DNA of 64,000 nucleotides from Bacteroidales bacterium (GCA_022009815.1 CP091725.1:1426001-1490000), one strand, 5' to 3'. Positions 18,109-29,445 are shown, numbered from the stretch's first letter. A program made the numbers and translations. The notes: generated from the sequence alone by a model not told the origin.

Positions 18109-18159
18109 TGTTCCACATGGCATAACTTGTTAACAACTTGTCCGATAATGCGTGGAACA
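18109..18159. promoter_or_regulatory. Separated parS-like half-sites upstream of parA
   Basis: TGTTCCAC (18109-18116) and GTGGAACA (18152-18159) are exact left and right halves of the common parS palindrome, spaced 35 bp apart, with the 10-bp palindrome TTGTTAACAA (18127-18136) between them. They lie 115-165 bp upstream of the parA start and may be ParB- or ParA-operator sequence. A complete parS is not seen here. Confidence 0.35.
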
Positions 18160-18272
18160 ATGGAGTTATTAACAAAAAGGCCAAGTTATCAACAATTCCG
18201 GCAGTTTTTCCGTTTTTCGTTTTGCCGTTGAAATGAAAAGTAATTCCTTTGCATTCGTAAAACGAATAGACT

Positions 18273-19040
18273 ATGGGTAAAATTATTGCTATCGCCAACC
18301 AGAAAGGTGGCGTCGGAAAAACAACCACATCCATCAATCTTGCAGCCTCGCTCGCCACGCTTGGCAAGCGGGTGCTCATCATCGATGCCGACCCGCAGGC
18401 CAATGCCACGTCGGGACTGGGCGTAGATCCGAAACAAATGTCTTCATCGATTTATGAGTGTCTTGTCGACGGCTATCCTCTGCGCGGCGCCGAATGCAGC
18501 ACGTGTGTGGACAAACTCGACCTTGTGGGCTCGCGCATCGACCTTGTGGGCGCGGAGCTTGAACTCATCAACAAGCAGAACCGCGAGCGGGTGCTCAAGG
18601 GACTGCTCGAAGAGGTGAGAGACAACTACGACTACCTGATTATCGACTGCTCTCCGTCGCTCGGACTCATCACGGTCAACGCGCTCACGGCGTCAGACTC
18701 GGTGATAATTCCCGTGCAGGCGGAATATTTCGCATTGGAAGGCATCAGCAAACTGCTCAACACGATACGCATCATCAAATCGAAGCTCAATCCACAACTG
18801 GAAATCGAGGGCTTCCTTCTGACGATGTACGACGCGCGTCTGCGCCTCGCCAACCAGATTTTCGACGAGCTGAAAGGGCATTTCGGCGATATGGTGTTTG
18901 ACACTGTGATTCCACGCAACACCCGTCTGTCGGAGGCTCCGAGCCACGGGCTTCCAGCCATCCTTTATGATTCGACAAGCCGTGGCGCCACAAGCCACAT
19001 GCAGCTCGCCAAAGAATTACTCAAACGCAACAAACAGTAA
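18273..19040 (+). CDS. parA: Chromosome-partitioning ATPase ParA/Soj
   Basis: The 255-aa protein has the deviant Walker A motif KGGVGKTTTSINLA at residues ~10-23, Walker A' IIDADPQANAT and Walker B LIIDCSPSLG. It forms ATP-dependent nucleoid-bound dimers that move ParB-parS complexes. Its length is normal for chromosomal ParA. parB follows after a 5-bp gap, and an upstream region of ~250 bp contains parS-like half-sites. Confidence 0.95.
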   Translation: MGKIIAIANQKGGVGKTTTSINLAASLATLGKRVLIIDADPQANATSGLGVDPKQMSSSIYECLVDGYPLRGAECSTCVDKLDLVGSRIDLVGAELELINKQNRERVLKGLLEEVRDNYDYLIIDCSPSLGLITVNALTASDSVIIPVQAEYFALEGISKLLNTIRIIKSKLNPQLEIEGFLLTMYDARLRLANQIFDELKGHFGDMVFDTVIPRNTRLSEAPSHGLPAILYDSTSRGATSHMQLAKELLKRNKQ

Positions 19041-19045
19041 CCGCT

Positions 19046-19933
19046 ATGTCAAAGAAACTTATGGGACTCGGCCGTGGACTCGACTCGCTGATTTCGATGG
19101 ACAACATCCAGACCAGCGGTTCGTCGGCTATCAATGAGATTGAACTGTCGCAGATTTCTCCAAACCCCGAACAGCCGCGTGCATGGTTTGACGAGGAGTC
19201 GCTTGAAGAGCTTGCCTCTTCGATACGCGAGCTTGGAATCATACAGCCGCTCACGCTGCGCAAACTCGGAGCAGACCAATATCAGATAATTTCGGGCGAA
19301 CGCCGTTACCGCGCCGCCAAGAAAGCCGGACTGACAACGGTGCCGGCATATATCCGTACGGCAAACGACAGCGAGCTGACAGAGATGGCGCTCATCGAAA
19401 ACATTCAGCGCGAGGACCTGAATGCCATAGAGGTGGCGCTGACGTTTAAAAAACTCATCGACCAATATCGGCTCACACAGGAGCAGCTGTCGACGCGTAT
19501 AGGCAAGAAACGCGCCACGATAGCCAACTTCCTGCGTCTGCTCAAACTGCCGGCAGAGGTGCAGCTCGGTCTGCGCGACCGCCGCGTTGACATGGGTCAT
19601 GCACGTGCGCTTCTGGCAGTGGAGAACCCGAAACTGCAACTGCGCCTTTACAACGAAATCCTGAAGAAAGGATTGTCGGTGCGCCAGGTTGAGGAGCTTG
19701 CAAAGGAATACAACGAGACCTCGGCGACAGAAGCGCCGAAGAAGGCGGCTTCGGCAAGCATCTCAAAGGAGTTTGAAAGCCTGAAGAAACACCTGTCGTC
19801 GGCGTTCCAGACCAAAGTGCAGTTCTCCTGCGACAAGCAAGGCAAGGGAAAAATAGCATTTCCTTTCAAGAATGAGGAAGAACTTGCCAGATTAATTACT
19901 ATCTTTGACCGCGTAAAAGGTAACTTGGATTAG
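19046..19933 (+). CDS. parB: Chromosome-partitioning protein ParB
   Basis: The 295-aa DNA-binding CTPase spreads from parS. The order of domains is usual: a short ParA-interacting N-terminus (LMGLGRGLDSLI), the N-terminal CTP-binding domain (ISPNPEQPR...; box with SGERRYRAAKKAGL; ALIENIQREDLNAIE), a helix-turn-helix (IGKKRATIANFLRLLKLP) and a C-terminal dimerisation domain. It is in an operon with parA and apparently with the DUF5683 and mltD genes downstream. Confidence 0.95.
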   Translation: MSKKLMGLGRGLDSLISMDNIQTSGSSAINEIELSQISPNPEQPRAWFDEESLEELASSIRELGIIQPLTLRKLGADQYQIISGERRYRAAKKAGLTTVPAYIRTANDSELTEMALIENIQREDLNAIEVALTFKKLIDQYRLTQEQLSTRIGKKRATIANFLRLLKLPAEVQLGLRDRRVDMGHARALLAVENPKLQLRLYNEILKKGLSVRQVEELAKEYNETSATEAPKKAASASISKEFESLKKHLSSAFQTKVQFSCDKQGKGKIAFPFKNEEELARLITIFDRVKGNLD

Positions 19934-19950
19934 AAAATTTAGTAACAAAA

Positions 19951-20728
19951 TTGAAATTTTTGTCAAAAGCCGCGTTCACAGGCAACGAAATATTAAAAAA
20001 AAGTATAGCATTGGCGCTATGCTTGGCTTTCTCATTCTCATTTCCTATCTTTGCTGATGAAAGTCAGCCGGATGGTCAAGGGATGGCGCCCGTTGATGGG
20101 ACGGATATTCCCGACGCTGTGGTTGCTGTCGACTCGATGTCGATAGCCGAGCCTCTTGTCCGCACTGACATGGCTGCTGACTCCACTCTTGTGGCAGCCG
20201 CCGACTCCGTGCCATCGCCGATAGGCGTGAAGCGCATATTCAATCCCGACCCCAACCGCGCGCTGTGGCTTTCTGTCCTTTGCCCGGGTCTGGGGCAGAT
20301 TTACAACCGCCGCTATTGGAAAGTGCCGATAGTTGTGGGTGGATACGTCGGTCTGGCATACGCCACATCTTGGAACAACAGGATGCTCTCTGACTATACG
20401 AAAGCTTATAGAGACATCATGGACAGCGATCCGAACACAAAGTTATATGGATTTCTATCCATCCACCACAAAGGAGGAGGACATCGACAAAACGTGGCTT
20501 ACGAAGGCTCTGAAGTCGAAAAAAGACTTCTATCGCCGTAACCGCGACTTGTGTATCATCGGTATGGTCGGACTTTATGCCGTCTGCATTATTGATGCCT
20601 ACGTCGACGCTTCGCTGTCGCATTTCGACATTTCGCCTGACCTCTCGATGAGCATTTACCCGTCGATTGAGCAGAACGACACGAAACCTTCTTTGGAGTG
20701 GGCTGTGCTTTCACTTTTTAAAAGTTGA
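19951..20728 (+). CDS. DUF5683 membrane protein (frameshifted)
   Basis: The start is a TTG at 19951, followed by a signal-like hydrophobic stretch (SIALALCLAFSFSFPIF). The core DUF5683 segment reads NPDPNRALWLSVLCPGLGQIYNRRYWK, then a glycine-rich helix and, after a frame break at 20439-20441 (AAA in ACACAAAGTT; restoring AA or removing one A), DFYPSTTKEED...FYRRNRDLCIIGMVGLYAVCIIDAYVDASL. The repaired protein has ~259 aa. The domain is usual between parB and the lytic transglycosylase in Bacteroidota; the function is unknown, but linkage suggests a cell-division or envelope role. Confidence 0.8.
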
Positions 20729-20752
20729 ACCGCTAAAACGGAAAGGAAACAG

Positions 20753-22887
20753 ATGAAGAAACAAATATTGGCATTGTGCCTGATTGCCGGCGCGGCGTTG
20801 ACGTCGTTCGCCCGGCCTACCGTGCTTTCGCTGAAGGAGAACATTCAGGACAGCACTATCGTCTATCCACAAAGTTTTGAGACCGACACTCAGGAACTGA
20901 TGAAGAACTGGTATCTTCAGAACTACGCAGTGGTTGACCGTTCGGGTGCCAACCTCAGCGATGTGCCTACGTCTGACAAAGATTTCATCGCACGGCTACA
21001 GAAGATGCCCACAGTCATTGAGATGCCATACAACGGAGTGGTGCGCAGTTACATCAATATGTACACGCAGCGCCGTCGCCAGCTGGTGGAGGAGATGCTC
21101 GGGCTGAGCCTCTATTATATGCCGTTTTTCGAGCAGGCACTCGAGAAAGAGGGTGTCCCTTTGGAACTGAAATATCTGCCGGTGATTGAGTCGGCGCTGA
21201 ATCCAGATGCTGTGTCGCGCGTGGGCGCCACCGGTCTGTGGCAGTTTATGCTGACCACCGCCAAGGGCTTGGGGCTGGAGGTGAACTCCATCATCGACGA
21301 GCGCCGCGACCCTATCCGCTCATCGGAAATGGCTGCAAAATACCTTAAGCAACTTTACAACATCTATGGCGACTGGTCGCTTGCCATCGCTTCCTACAAC
21401 TGCGGTCCGGGCAATGTGAACAAGGCTTTGCGCCGCGCCGGAGGAACTGCCGACAAGAAGAAGGATTTCTGGGACATATATTTCTATCTGCCGCAGGAAA
21501 CGCGCGGATATGTGCCTGCGTTTATCGCGGCAAACTATGTGATGACTTATTACAAGGACCACAACCTCGGAAAATCGCTTGCACGTCGGCCTATTCTTAC
21601 CGACACAATCCACGTGAACAAGCGAGTGCATTTCGAGCAGATATCGGCGGTGCTCAACATCCCGATGGAGGAGCTCCGCGTGCTTAACCCGCAATACCGC
21701 AAGGATGAGATTCCGGGCGACATCCGTCCGTATGCGCTTACACTGCCGTCGCAGCAAATCTACAGCTACATCGTCAGCGAGGACAGCATCGTGGCCCACA
21801 ATGCTGCGCTCTATGCCCGCCGTGATGTGGTGGCGCCTGTCGATCCGTCGACAGTCAGCAACGACGATGGCGAGACGACAACGAAGCTTGTGGTGAAGTA
21901 TCACAAGGTGAGACGCAACGAGACAATCTCGATGGTGGCGCGCAAATACGGCGTGTCGGTGTCGTCGATAAAGAAATGGAACGGTCTGCGCAGCAGCAGG
22001 CTGAAACGCGGACAGACGCTGAAAATCAACACCTACACGAAGGTGCGTGTTGAGCAGCCCGAAACCGAAGAGGAAGAAACGGTTGACGTAGAGGAAACCG
22101 TTGTGGCTGAACAACTCCAGTGGCAGCTCCTGAGAAGAAAAAGAAAGAAACAACGACCACGACAACAGCTCCGCGCAATCCTGAGCGTCACAAGGTGCAG
22201 CGTGGCGAGACGTTGGCTTCGATTGCCGGACAATATGGCGTGACAATCGCCGACATCCGTGAGTGGAACGACTTGAAGTCGAACAACATTATGGCTGGAC
22301 AGGTGCTTGTGGTTGATGCCAAGAAGGCTGTCAAGAAGAAAAACGACACGCCTGCCGCTCCTGCAGTCCACACAGTGAAGTCGGGTGAGAATCTGTCGGC
22401 TATCGCCGATAAATATGGTGTCTCGGTTGCCAACCTTCGCGAATGGAACGACTTGAAGTCGGACAATATCCGTGTGGGCGACAAACTGAAACTCAAAGCC
22501 GACGGTAAAACGTCGACATCATCGCGCAGCCGCGACAATGAAGCGGCAGAGCAGACCCACAAGGTGAAAAGGGGTGAGACGCTCGGGCAGATTGCTACGA
22601 AATATGGCGTGACGGTCGACGACCTGCGCAAGTGGAACAACATCAAGGGCAACAATATTGCCGCAGGTCAGAATTTGAAGGTCTACTCCGACAAGAAAGT
22701 GGACAGAAAGACAGATAAAACCGACAAGACGAGCAAGAAAAAGCAGAAAACCCACAAGGTGAAGAGAGGCGAGACGCTTGGAGAGATTGCAGAAAAATAC
22801 GGTGTCGGACTTTCAAAACTTAAAAAAGCCAACGGCATCAAGGGCAACAACATCCAGATTGGACAGTCGCTGAAGATTCCGCAGTAA
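20753..22887 (+). CDS. mltD: Membrane-bound lytic murein transglycosylase with LysM repeats (frameshifted)
   Basis: The ~711-aa repaired protein has a signal peptide (ILALCLIAGAALTSFA) followed by a family 1 (Slt/MltD) transglycosylase domain with the catalytic Glu in YLPVIESALNPDAVS, then GLWQFM and SYNCGPGNV. Four LysM peptidoglycan-binding repeats follow (HKVRRNETISMVARKYGV..., HKVQRGETLASIAGQYGV..., and two or three more), separated by basic linkers. The frame breaks at ~22113-22118 in the linker after the first LysM; restoring one base gives ...VAEQ-PVAAPEKKKKE. It is the last gene of the parAB operon and ends in a terminator. Confidence 0.87.
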
Positions 22888-22911
22888 CAAGAAGGTTGCC
22901 GATAAAAACAA

Positions 22912-22957
22912 CGACCGCTCCGTGTGCTGACTAACAGTATGCGGAGCGGTCGCTTTT
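22912..22957 (+). terminator. Rho-independent terminator after mltD
   Basis: Stem CGACCGCTCCG (22912-22922) / CGGAGCGGTCG (22942-22952) followed by CTTTTC. Confidence 0.75.
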
Positions 22958-23189
22958 CTATGTTATGCGGATTTTCGGCAGCCTTAGATGCAGCTTGCGC
23001 AAACTCACATCCGAATTGAAAAATCGACCTTGGCTGCAAGCTACGGCTCTATGGCTTACCGCTTTGCGTGTGGTTTGTGGCTCAAAAGCAAAAAAAAGAG
23101 TTCTTTTATATATAAAAACGATAATATCTTGTGAAAGTTGAAAAAATTTGCATTACCTTTACGAAATAATTGTAAAAAACAATAATTGC

Positions 23190-26031
23190 ATGAAAAAGAT
23201 TCAATACATCTTGTTGGCGTCGCTTGCGATAGGGGCTGGCGCGTCGGCTGCGAGTCTGCCCGAAGAGGCAGCGGCTATGGCAGAACAGTTTCTCTCCCAG
23301 AAAATGGGCGGAAGACCGCCGATGGCGGCTCGCTGACGGCGGCTGTCATGTCGACATCCGACAAAACTGTGAAAAAGACCAAATCGCTGAAAAAGGCAGA
23401 GTTCTATGCCTATAACGCTCCGCAAGGCGGTTTCGTGCTTATGTCGGCCAACGGCGACGATTTGCGGGTGATGGGCTACTCCACCGATGCCAGGCTGTCG
23501 TTCGACAATATGCCGGAAGCGTTGCAGGAATGGATGGTGGCTTACAAGGCAGCCACAGCCTCTTCTGATTTCAGCAACTCTTATCCTACGCCTACAGTGG
23601 CTCCGGTGGCTCCGTTGCTGAAGACAAAATGGGGACAGGGCGCTCCGTTCAACCGCAAATGCCCGAAATACAACGGCAATCCTATGCTCACGGGCTGCAC
23701 CGCCACCGCGATGGCTCAGATTCTTAACTACTACAAGTCGAACTCTAAGGGCTATGATGTGTTGGAATATGTCAACGAGGGTGTTGGCAACAAGGAAATC
23801 TCTGTTGATTTCACAAAAATAAGTTACGACTGGGCCAATATGCTCGATGTTTATGAGGCAGGCTCCTATACCGACGCACAGGCCGACGCCGTGGCGCAGC
23901 TGATGTATGAGGCAGGAGTGTCGTGCAAGGCGAAATACGATGTGACATGGTCGGGGACGGGTGCGACGAGCGCCGCTATCCCATACGTGGGCTTCAACCG
24001 CTATTACGACTACAATTGTGAGATTTGGGTGCGCGAATATGTGCCCACAAAGCTTTGGATGACTGTCATACAGGAAGAGCTTACGGCCGGACGTCCGATA
24101 CTTTATTCCGGATACAACGGCGCTTCGGGCCATGCCTTCGTGATTGACGGCATCGACGCCGAGAACAATGTGCATATCAACTGGGGATGGAGCGGCGATG
24201 CCGACGGCTATTACGACGTGACCTACTGCAGGGCTCCCGACGAGACACGAGGCTATTATTGTCAGCAACAGATGCTTGTGGGGCTGCGTCCGCGCACGGC
24301 AGCCGACGCTCCGTATGCGGAGGGCATAAAGCTGATAGGCTTCAACCAGGGCAACAGCTACGGGACAGTCACGACCAACTACTATGAGTCAGACAAGAGC
24401 TATACGTTCACGATTGGACTAATGCAGAACGGCGTGACAAAATATATCCGTAAGGATTACGAATATGACAAGTTGGGTTGCTATCCTTATATGAACAGCG
24501 GTAAAGAGTACGGAGACTGGACCGACGCTGCCGGCAAGGAAAACCCGACATTTGCCGACGGCGACTATGAGCTGACGCTCTATTACAAGGAGCGCGACAC
24601 GGAGAAGCCGTGGACGGCGCTGCCTGCCCGCGAGGGTATGCGCACAATAATGAATCTAAATGGCGGCGAATGGACATGCACGGCTCCGATGCTTGAAAGT
24701 ATTCCGTGCAGTCGGGAAAAATTCTTTCCATAGAGCCGGCGGCAGAACTCATAGGCAAGGCTCCGCTTTATCTTACGGTAGCCGTACAGGACGATTCGCA
24801 TCGTCTTCCCGGCGTAAAGAGAGCGCTTGGTTTCACATTTACCGACACGGAGACAGGAGCTGTCTACGAGGCCGGTCGCAGCATATATGCGTTTGACGGA
24901 TATTATTCCGACCTTCTGGAGCAGAAGACGTTTTGCATAAGTGCAACGAATGAAAAGGGCTTTATGTTGCCTGGCGGGACATATAAAGTCGGGGTAAAGA
25001 ACGACAACAGCAGTGAATATACGTACGCCGAGGAGTTCCAAATTGATGTGAAGCCGGCGGTGGATTATCCGATTCTCGACAGCTCCAAGGATTTGTATTC
25101 CGAAAAGAGCACTACGTATTATTGGGGCTCTAAAGTGTGGCTGTGGAACAATGCAGCAAGAAATTCGGTCAACAAGATGGATGGCAATGTCAATATGAGC
25201 GTCTATGCAAAGTCGGTCGAGACAGGCGAGGAGGTGCGCCTCTGCACGTTTGCCGATGTGCCGGTGCCGTCTGACGATAAATATTATTTCTATGTGCCCA
25301 ACAGCCTCTATCCGTTGGAGGGCGCTTACGAACTGTCGATGCGCTACGCCACTCCCGACGGCGAGCGCGGTTTGCTCAACCCGGATGCGAAGAGACAGAT
25401 AATCACGATTCTGCCGACGGAATATGCCAACATACCCAAAATAGCAGCAACCGTGGCGCAGCTGCCAAATTCGGAATATCTGCCGAAAGGCGAGCAGCAG
25501 ACGCTCAACGTGCCGATGACCAACACTGCGGCAGCTGATTTCAAGGGAATTGTCAAGGCGTCGTTCTACTGTGAGAAGAGTGGAAAATATATTGAAGTGG
25601 AGATTCCTGACGTGACAATAAAGGCAGGCGAGAGCACGACGGTAGCGGTGCCTGTCACATTCCCCGAGAATGGTGTCTATACAATGCAGATGAACGCCAC
25701 TTCGCAGCAGTCGGTAGCAGCCGAGAAGGTGGGCACAACGTATGTGACTGCGCCTAACGGCTCGCCGCTGGGCTATCGCATCGGTGTCGGAGAGTCGTCG
25801 GTGTCGGCAGTCAAGGGCGTTTCGCTCCGCGTATATCCTAATCCGGCGACAGAGTCGTTCAGAATCCTTGGATTGGAAGAGACGTCGGGCGTGACAGTGA
25901 TGTCGGTTACAGGAGCAGTGGTTGTCAGCACGACAGCCGACAAAGACCAAAGCATCGACGTCAGCGGTCTGCCTACAGGAGTCTACTTCGTGAAGGCCGG
26001 ACAAAATGTGATGAAGTTTGTGAAGCGATAA
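23190..26031 (+). CDS. C10 family (streptopain-like) cysteine peptidase with T9SS sorting domain (two frameshifts)
   Basis: The ~947-aa repaired protein has a signal peptide (MKKIQYILLASLAIGAGASAA), a Spi-type propeptide/inhibitor part with GGFVLMSANGDDLRVMGYS, then the SpeB-like papain fold: catalytic Cys in TGCTATAMAQ (~residue 170) and His in SGHAFVIDGID (~315), with NWGWSGDADGYY closing the domain. Ig-like beta domains and a type A T9SS domain (VYPNP...GVYFVKAG...VMKFVKR) complete it. Breaks at 23312-23313 (one A) and 24702-24703 (one T) split it over three frames. It is predicted to be a secreted, surface-attached protease. A 26054-26102 hairpin follows. Confidence 0.85.
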
Positions 26032-26053
26032 TGTCGTTGAAAACAGAGACGTA

Positions 26054-26102
26054 ATGAACTGCACTCCAAAAGTTTTATGCCAAACTTTGGGGTGCAGTTC
26101 AT
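26054..26102. terminator. Long near-perfect hairpin after the C10 peptidase
   Basis: ATGAACTGCAC...GTTT pairs with AAAC...GTGCAGTTCAT through ~21 bp with one G-T pair and one bulge, and the loop is TATGCC. A T-rich stretch follows. It is much longer than the other terminators in the window and marks the edge of the A+T-rich segment that holds the AlbA_2 gene. Confidence 0.65.
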
Positions 26103-26317
26103 TTTGACTTTATCAATGTCTGTCCATCGGTAAGTTGAACAGATTAAATAAAACCTATGGCAATTGAAGTTTGATGTAAAGCGCTCGCAACCTTACGAAA
26201 TTGTCATATTTTTGCGAGAGATGATTGTGTGCTGATTGTCAGGGCTTTATTTGTGTGCGCACGGATGGAGTGCCTGAAGCTTATATGCAAATCGTTCGTA
26301 AACGCTCGTAAATTTTA

Positions 26318-27973
26318 TCATTTTACGAGCGACCAAAAAGAAATATTTCCTTTGGTTTTATTGGAAATTTTGCCATGTTTCTTCAACTTGCGAAGGATAT
26401 TGTAAACTTTGGTGTCTTTTTGTTTATCATCCAGTTGATCAGATAGAACATCCCAAAAGAGCCTTCGTATTTCATCTTTTGTTAACGATCCGTGATCTTT
26501 CAACGAATCAAGTAATAGAGCCTCACACTTCTTATCATCCAAACCTTTATGTTTAGAGTATTCTATTTTTTGGTCTGTGACTTGTGCTATATCCTTTGCT
26601 ATGAAAATATGAGGCAAACGACCTTCTATTAGCTTTTGTTTACGGAGCATAGTTACAGCTTCTGACGAAATGCGCTTGCCTTTTTGCACAGAGTCCAACA
26701 AAACGGCATCAGTAAGAGACAAATCTCTGTTTTCTAACAGAAGCAAGCTGTAGTTTTCATCAATAACAGTCCCTGGTAATGTCAAGACGACCTCTGTTTC
26801 GGTGGACTTGTCGTAATCAGGCATAGGCAGATAGCGTTCTTTTTGACTTACAAACATCTTGTGAATGCCATAACCCTGAGTGTCTATCATTTTTATATTC
26901 ACCATAGCCTTTACCAATGCTGGATTACGGTAGTGCTTTGGCGTTTTCTCTCCTGTAATGTACTGACTGTAGTTTCCATCAAAGAAGTATCCGTCATTCT
27001 GGAAAGTTAGTTTGTCTTTGTCTTCCGAAACAATTATTCGTGCTCCGCTTTCGTATTTCTGATGAGCGATTGAGTTGTGAAGACCCTCAAGTATACTCTC
27101 CGTGTCATACTTCCATACCTCGGCAGGAATAAGTGAGTTCTTTGGATAGATTTTAAAACGATAGTTTCTTATTCTGTTAAGCAGTTCGCTGGTGGTGCGT
27201 ATGAATGGGATGGTGTAGATGTCGCCAAAGGTCTGCCCATCTTGGACGCATTTCCATACTATCTGCGCGATGTGATTGAGTTTATGGGCTTTCTCTTCTT
27301 TGCCGACAAGCAGCAGTGTGGTATTAGTTATCTTTCCGTCAATTGTTAGACAGGCTTTGTCAAGAAAGACTTTGTCATTCCAAGATTCGCATTCCTTTGC
27401 AAGCCGTGGATAACGTTGCTTGTAGCCTTCGCGCGCAAGCTTAATAGCATCGGGGTCAAGGTCGTCTATTGTGGCGTTCTTGACGACTTGTGCAGTCCAA
27501 TCGTATGTTATGTCTTGTTCGTTGAGTATGGTATTAAGACGAGAATCTGTCATTTCTATCAAAGAATCATCCAGTCTCTGCCATGCTTTGCTGTGTGCGT
27601 ATACAGGACGACGCTTCATGTGTTTGGGTATATGAATCACCCAAACAGTCTTGTGAGAATCATCTGTGATAAACTCTTTGACAAATAATCCTTCAGATGG
27701 CAAATTGGCACACAGGTCGGTCATCCTAAGTCTTGCCTTTTGTATGTCATAGTTGTAGGTGTTGGTGCCAACAATCTCCAATGTCTGATCAACAACGCCA
27801 ATAACCAAGTGCCCTCCTTCCATATTTGACAAGGCGGAAACATAAGAAATGACATCGTCTTTTTCTTTTCCATTGAAATCATTCTTCATGTTCTTGAATT
27901 CTTTCCATTCGCACCCTTCATTTTCCTTTGGGTATTTAGAAAGTAGATATTGTTGTAGTTCTTGTTCGGTCAT
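26318..27973 (-). CDS. AlbA_2 domain (Schlafen-like) ATP-binding protein
   Basis: The 551-aa protein has an N-terminal AlbA_2 / divergent AAA-4 domain (EGCEWKEFKNM...KDDVISYVSALSNMEGGHLVIGV, ~residues 19-60). A central GHKL-like segment (HNSIAHQKYESGARIIVSED ~310-330, then FQNDGYF...) is typical of the RecG-like C-terminal half of these proteins. A C-terminal winged helix (LLDSLKDHGSLTKDEIRRLF) completes it. Family members are accessory, often found in defence or mobile DNA; the activity is not established. The gene is much richer in A+T than its neighbours, suggesting horizontal acquisition. There is no partner gene next to it. Confidence 0.75.
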   Translation of the reverse strand: MTEQELQQYLLSKYPKENEGCEWKEFKNMKNDFNGKEKDDVISYVSALSNMEGGHLVIGVVDQTLEIVGTNTYNYDIQKARLRMTDLCANLPSEGLFVKEFITDDSHKTVWVIHIPKHMKRRPVYAHSKAWQRLDDSLIEMTDSRLNTILNEQDITYDWTAQVVKNATIDDLDPDAIKLAREGYKQRYPRLAKECESWNDKVFLDKACLTIDGKITNTTLLLVGKEEKAHKLNHIAQIVWKCVQDGQTFGDIYTIPFIRTTSELLNRIRNYRFKIYPKNSLIPAEVWKYDTESILEGLHNSIAHQKYESGARIIVSEDKDKLTFQNDGYFFDGNYSQYITGEKTPKHYRNPALVKAMVNIKMIDTQGYGIHKMFVSQKERYLPMPDYDKSTETEVVLTLPGTVIDENYSLLLLENRDLSLTDAVLLDSVQKGKRISSEAVTMLRKQKLIEGRLPHIFIAKDIAQVTDQKIEYSKHKGLDDKKCEALLLDSLKDHGSLTKDEIRRLFWDVLSDQLDDKQKDTKVYNILRKLKKHGKISNKTKGNISFWSLVK

Positions 27974-28387
27974 ACTTTATATGCTATGTTTTATAACAAA
28001 CTTCTGGACAGAAACTTATGATATTGCTTAAATTTTGAATAGCATTTCAAATTGAGAGGTGTTGTGCGCCACTTGTTAACAGTTGCTGGGGCTTTGCCCA
28101 ATACTTCTGACGGCTATTGAGCAGTTCCCGTGTGTTCAATGAGAGTGGCTTATTCGGTTGTAATAATTATCTTCCATAGTATAAATGTTTTCTGCAAAAG
28201 TACTATTTTTGAATGTAAATATTTGAATAAATCGTAAAAAAAGTGGGATTATTCCACAAAGCACGTTGTGTAATTGTGGTATTGTGAATATTTATTCGTG
28301 CCTTATATTTACGAAAGCAGGAGAAAAGCACCAAAATATGCTTGTCTCCTGCTTGATTGTTTCTGCGGTGGGTTGTTGAGTCCGCTG
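27974..28387. other. A+T-rich intergenic region upstream of the AlbA_2 gene
   Basis: These 414 bases hold no convincing gene. On the minus strand TACTTTTG (28198-28205) is a possible -7 box for the AlbA_2 gene, with a leader of ~220 nt. The rest is low-complexity A+T-rich sequence without clear repeats. Confidence 0.4.
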
Positions 28388-29321
28388 CTATTCGGTTACG
28401 AACAGAGGTGTCGACAGATAGCGCTCGCCAGTGTCGGGGAGCAGCACTACGATTGTCTTTCCTTCGTTTTCGGGCTGCTTGGCGAGTTCCAAAGCTGCAG
28501 AGAATGCAGCTCCTGAAGATATGCCCACGAGCAGACCTTCCTGTTTAGCCAACTGGCGCGCACCGCTGAAAGCGTCTTCGTTTGAGACGGGGATGACGGT
28601 GTCGATGGGGTCGCTGTGATAGTTTGGGTTTGAAACCGGCGCCGATGCCCTGGATTTTGTGAGGGCCCGGCTTGCCGCCCGACAGCACCGGCGACGATTC
28701 AGGCTCCACAGCCACAGCTTTCACCTCCGGCTTGTGGGCTTTCAGAGCTTCTGCCACGCCGCTTACGGTGCCGCCTGTCCCTACTCCGGCAACGAAGATG
28801 TCGACCTCTCCGTCGGTGTCCGTCCAGATTTCCTCGCCCGTTGTGCGTCGGTGCGCTGCGGGGTTGGCATCGTTCTCAAATTGCTGAAGTATCACCGATC
28901 CGGGGTTGGCATTGCGCAGCTCCTCGGCTTTCTTGATGGCGCCGTTCATTCCGTCAGCGCCCGGAGTCAGCACCAGGGTTGCACCGAGGGCGCGCAGCAG
29001 CTTTTTGCGCTCGTCGCTCATCGTCTCGGGCATTGTCAGTGTCAGCCGATAACCTTTCACCGAAGCCACCCATGCCAATCCGATGCCAGTGTTGCCGCTT
29101 GTAGGCTCGATAATCTGAGCGCCAGGCTTGAGCGATCCGTCGGCCTCAGCCGCCTCGATCATAGCCAGCGCGATACGGTCTTTTACGCTGCCGCCGGGGT
29201 TGAAATATTCCACTTTAGCCACCAGACGGGCTTTCAAATTCTCCGCTTTTTCCACGTGTCCAAGTTCAACGAGGGGAGTGTGTCCCACCAACTTGGTCAA
29301 ATCTTCATAAATCTTAGCCAT
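28388..29321 (-). CDS. cysK: Cysteine synthase A (O-acetylserine sulfhydrylase), frameshifted
   Basis: This PLP enzyme makes L-cysteine from O-acetyl-L-serine and sulfide in the cytosol. The repaired protein has ~311 aa. The PLP lysine lies in NPGGSVKDRIAL (~residue 45), the substrate loop is TSGNTGIGLAW, the phosphate-binding loop GTGGTVSG, and GPHKIQGIGAGF precedes a frame break at 28623-28625. Restoring AA to the minus-strand AAA run gives FKPKNYHSDPIDTVIPVSNEDAF and the remaining C-terminal part (GISSGAAFSAAL..., DTGERYLSTPLF) to the TAG at 28388. Without repair the ORF stops at 28545 and lacks ~50 functional residues. Confidence 0.88.
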
Positions 29322-29445
29322 TGAAATGGATTTTTATTGTTTCCATCGGCAAAGTTATGAATTATCATACGAAAAACGGTAGAAAATTATTCCGAAAAGG
29401 ATGTGCCGGTTTAGATAAATTTTCTTGTTGAAAAAAAGAGTGTTG

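Noticed and set aside
20439..20441. Programmed frameshifting in the DUF5683 and other split genes
   Set aside because: Breaks occur in many unrelated genes without slippery heptamers or following pseudoknots, which favours sequence error.
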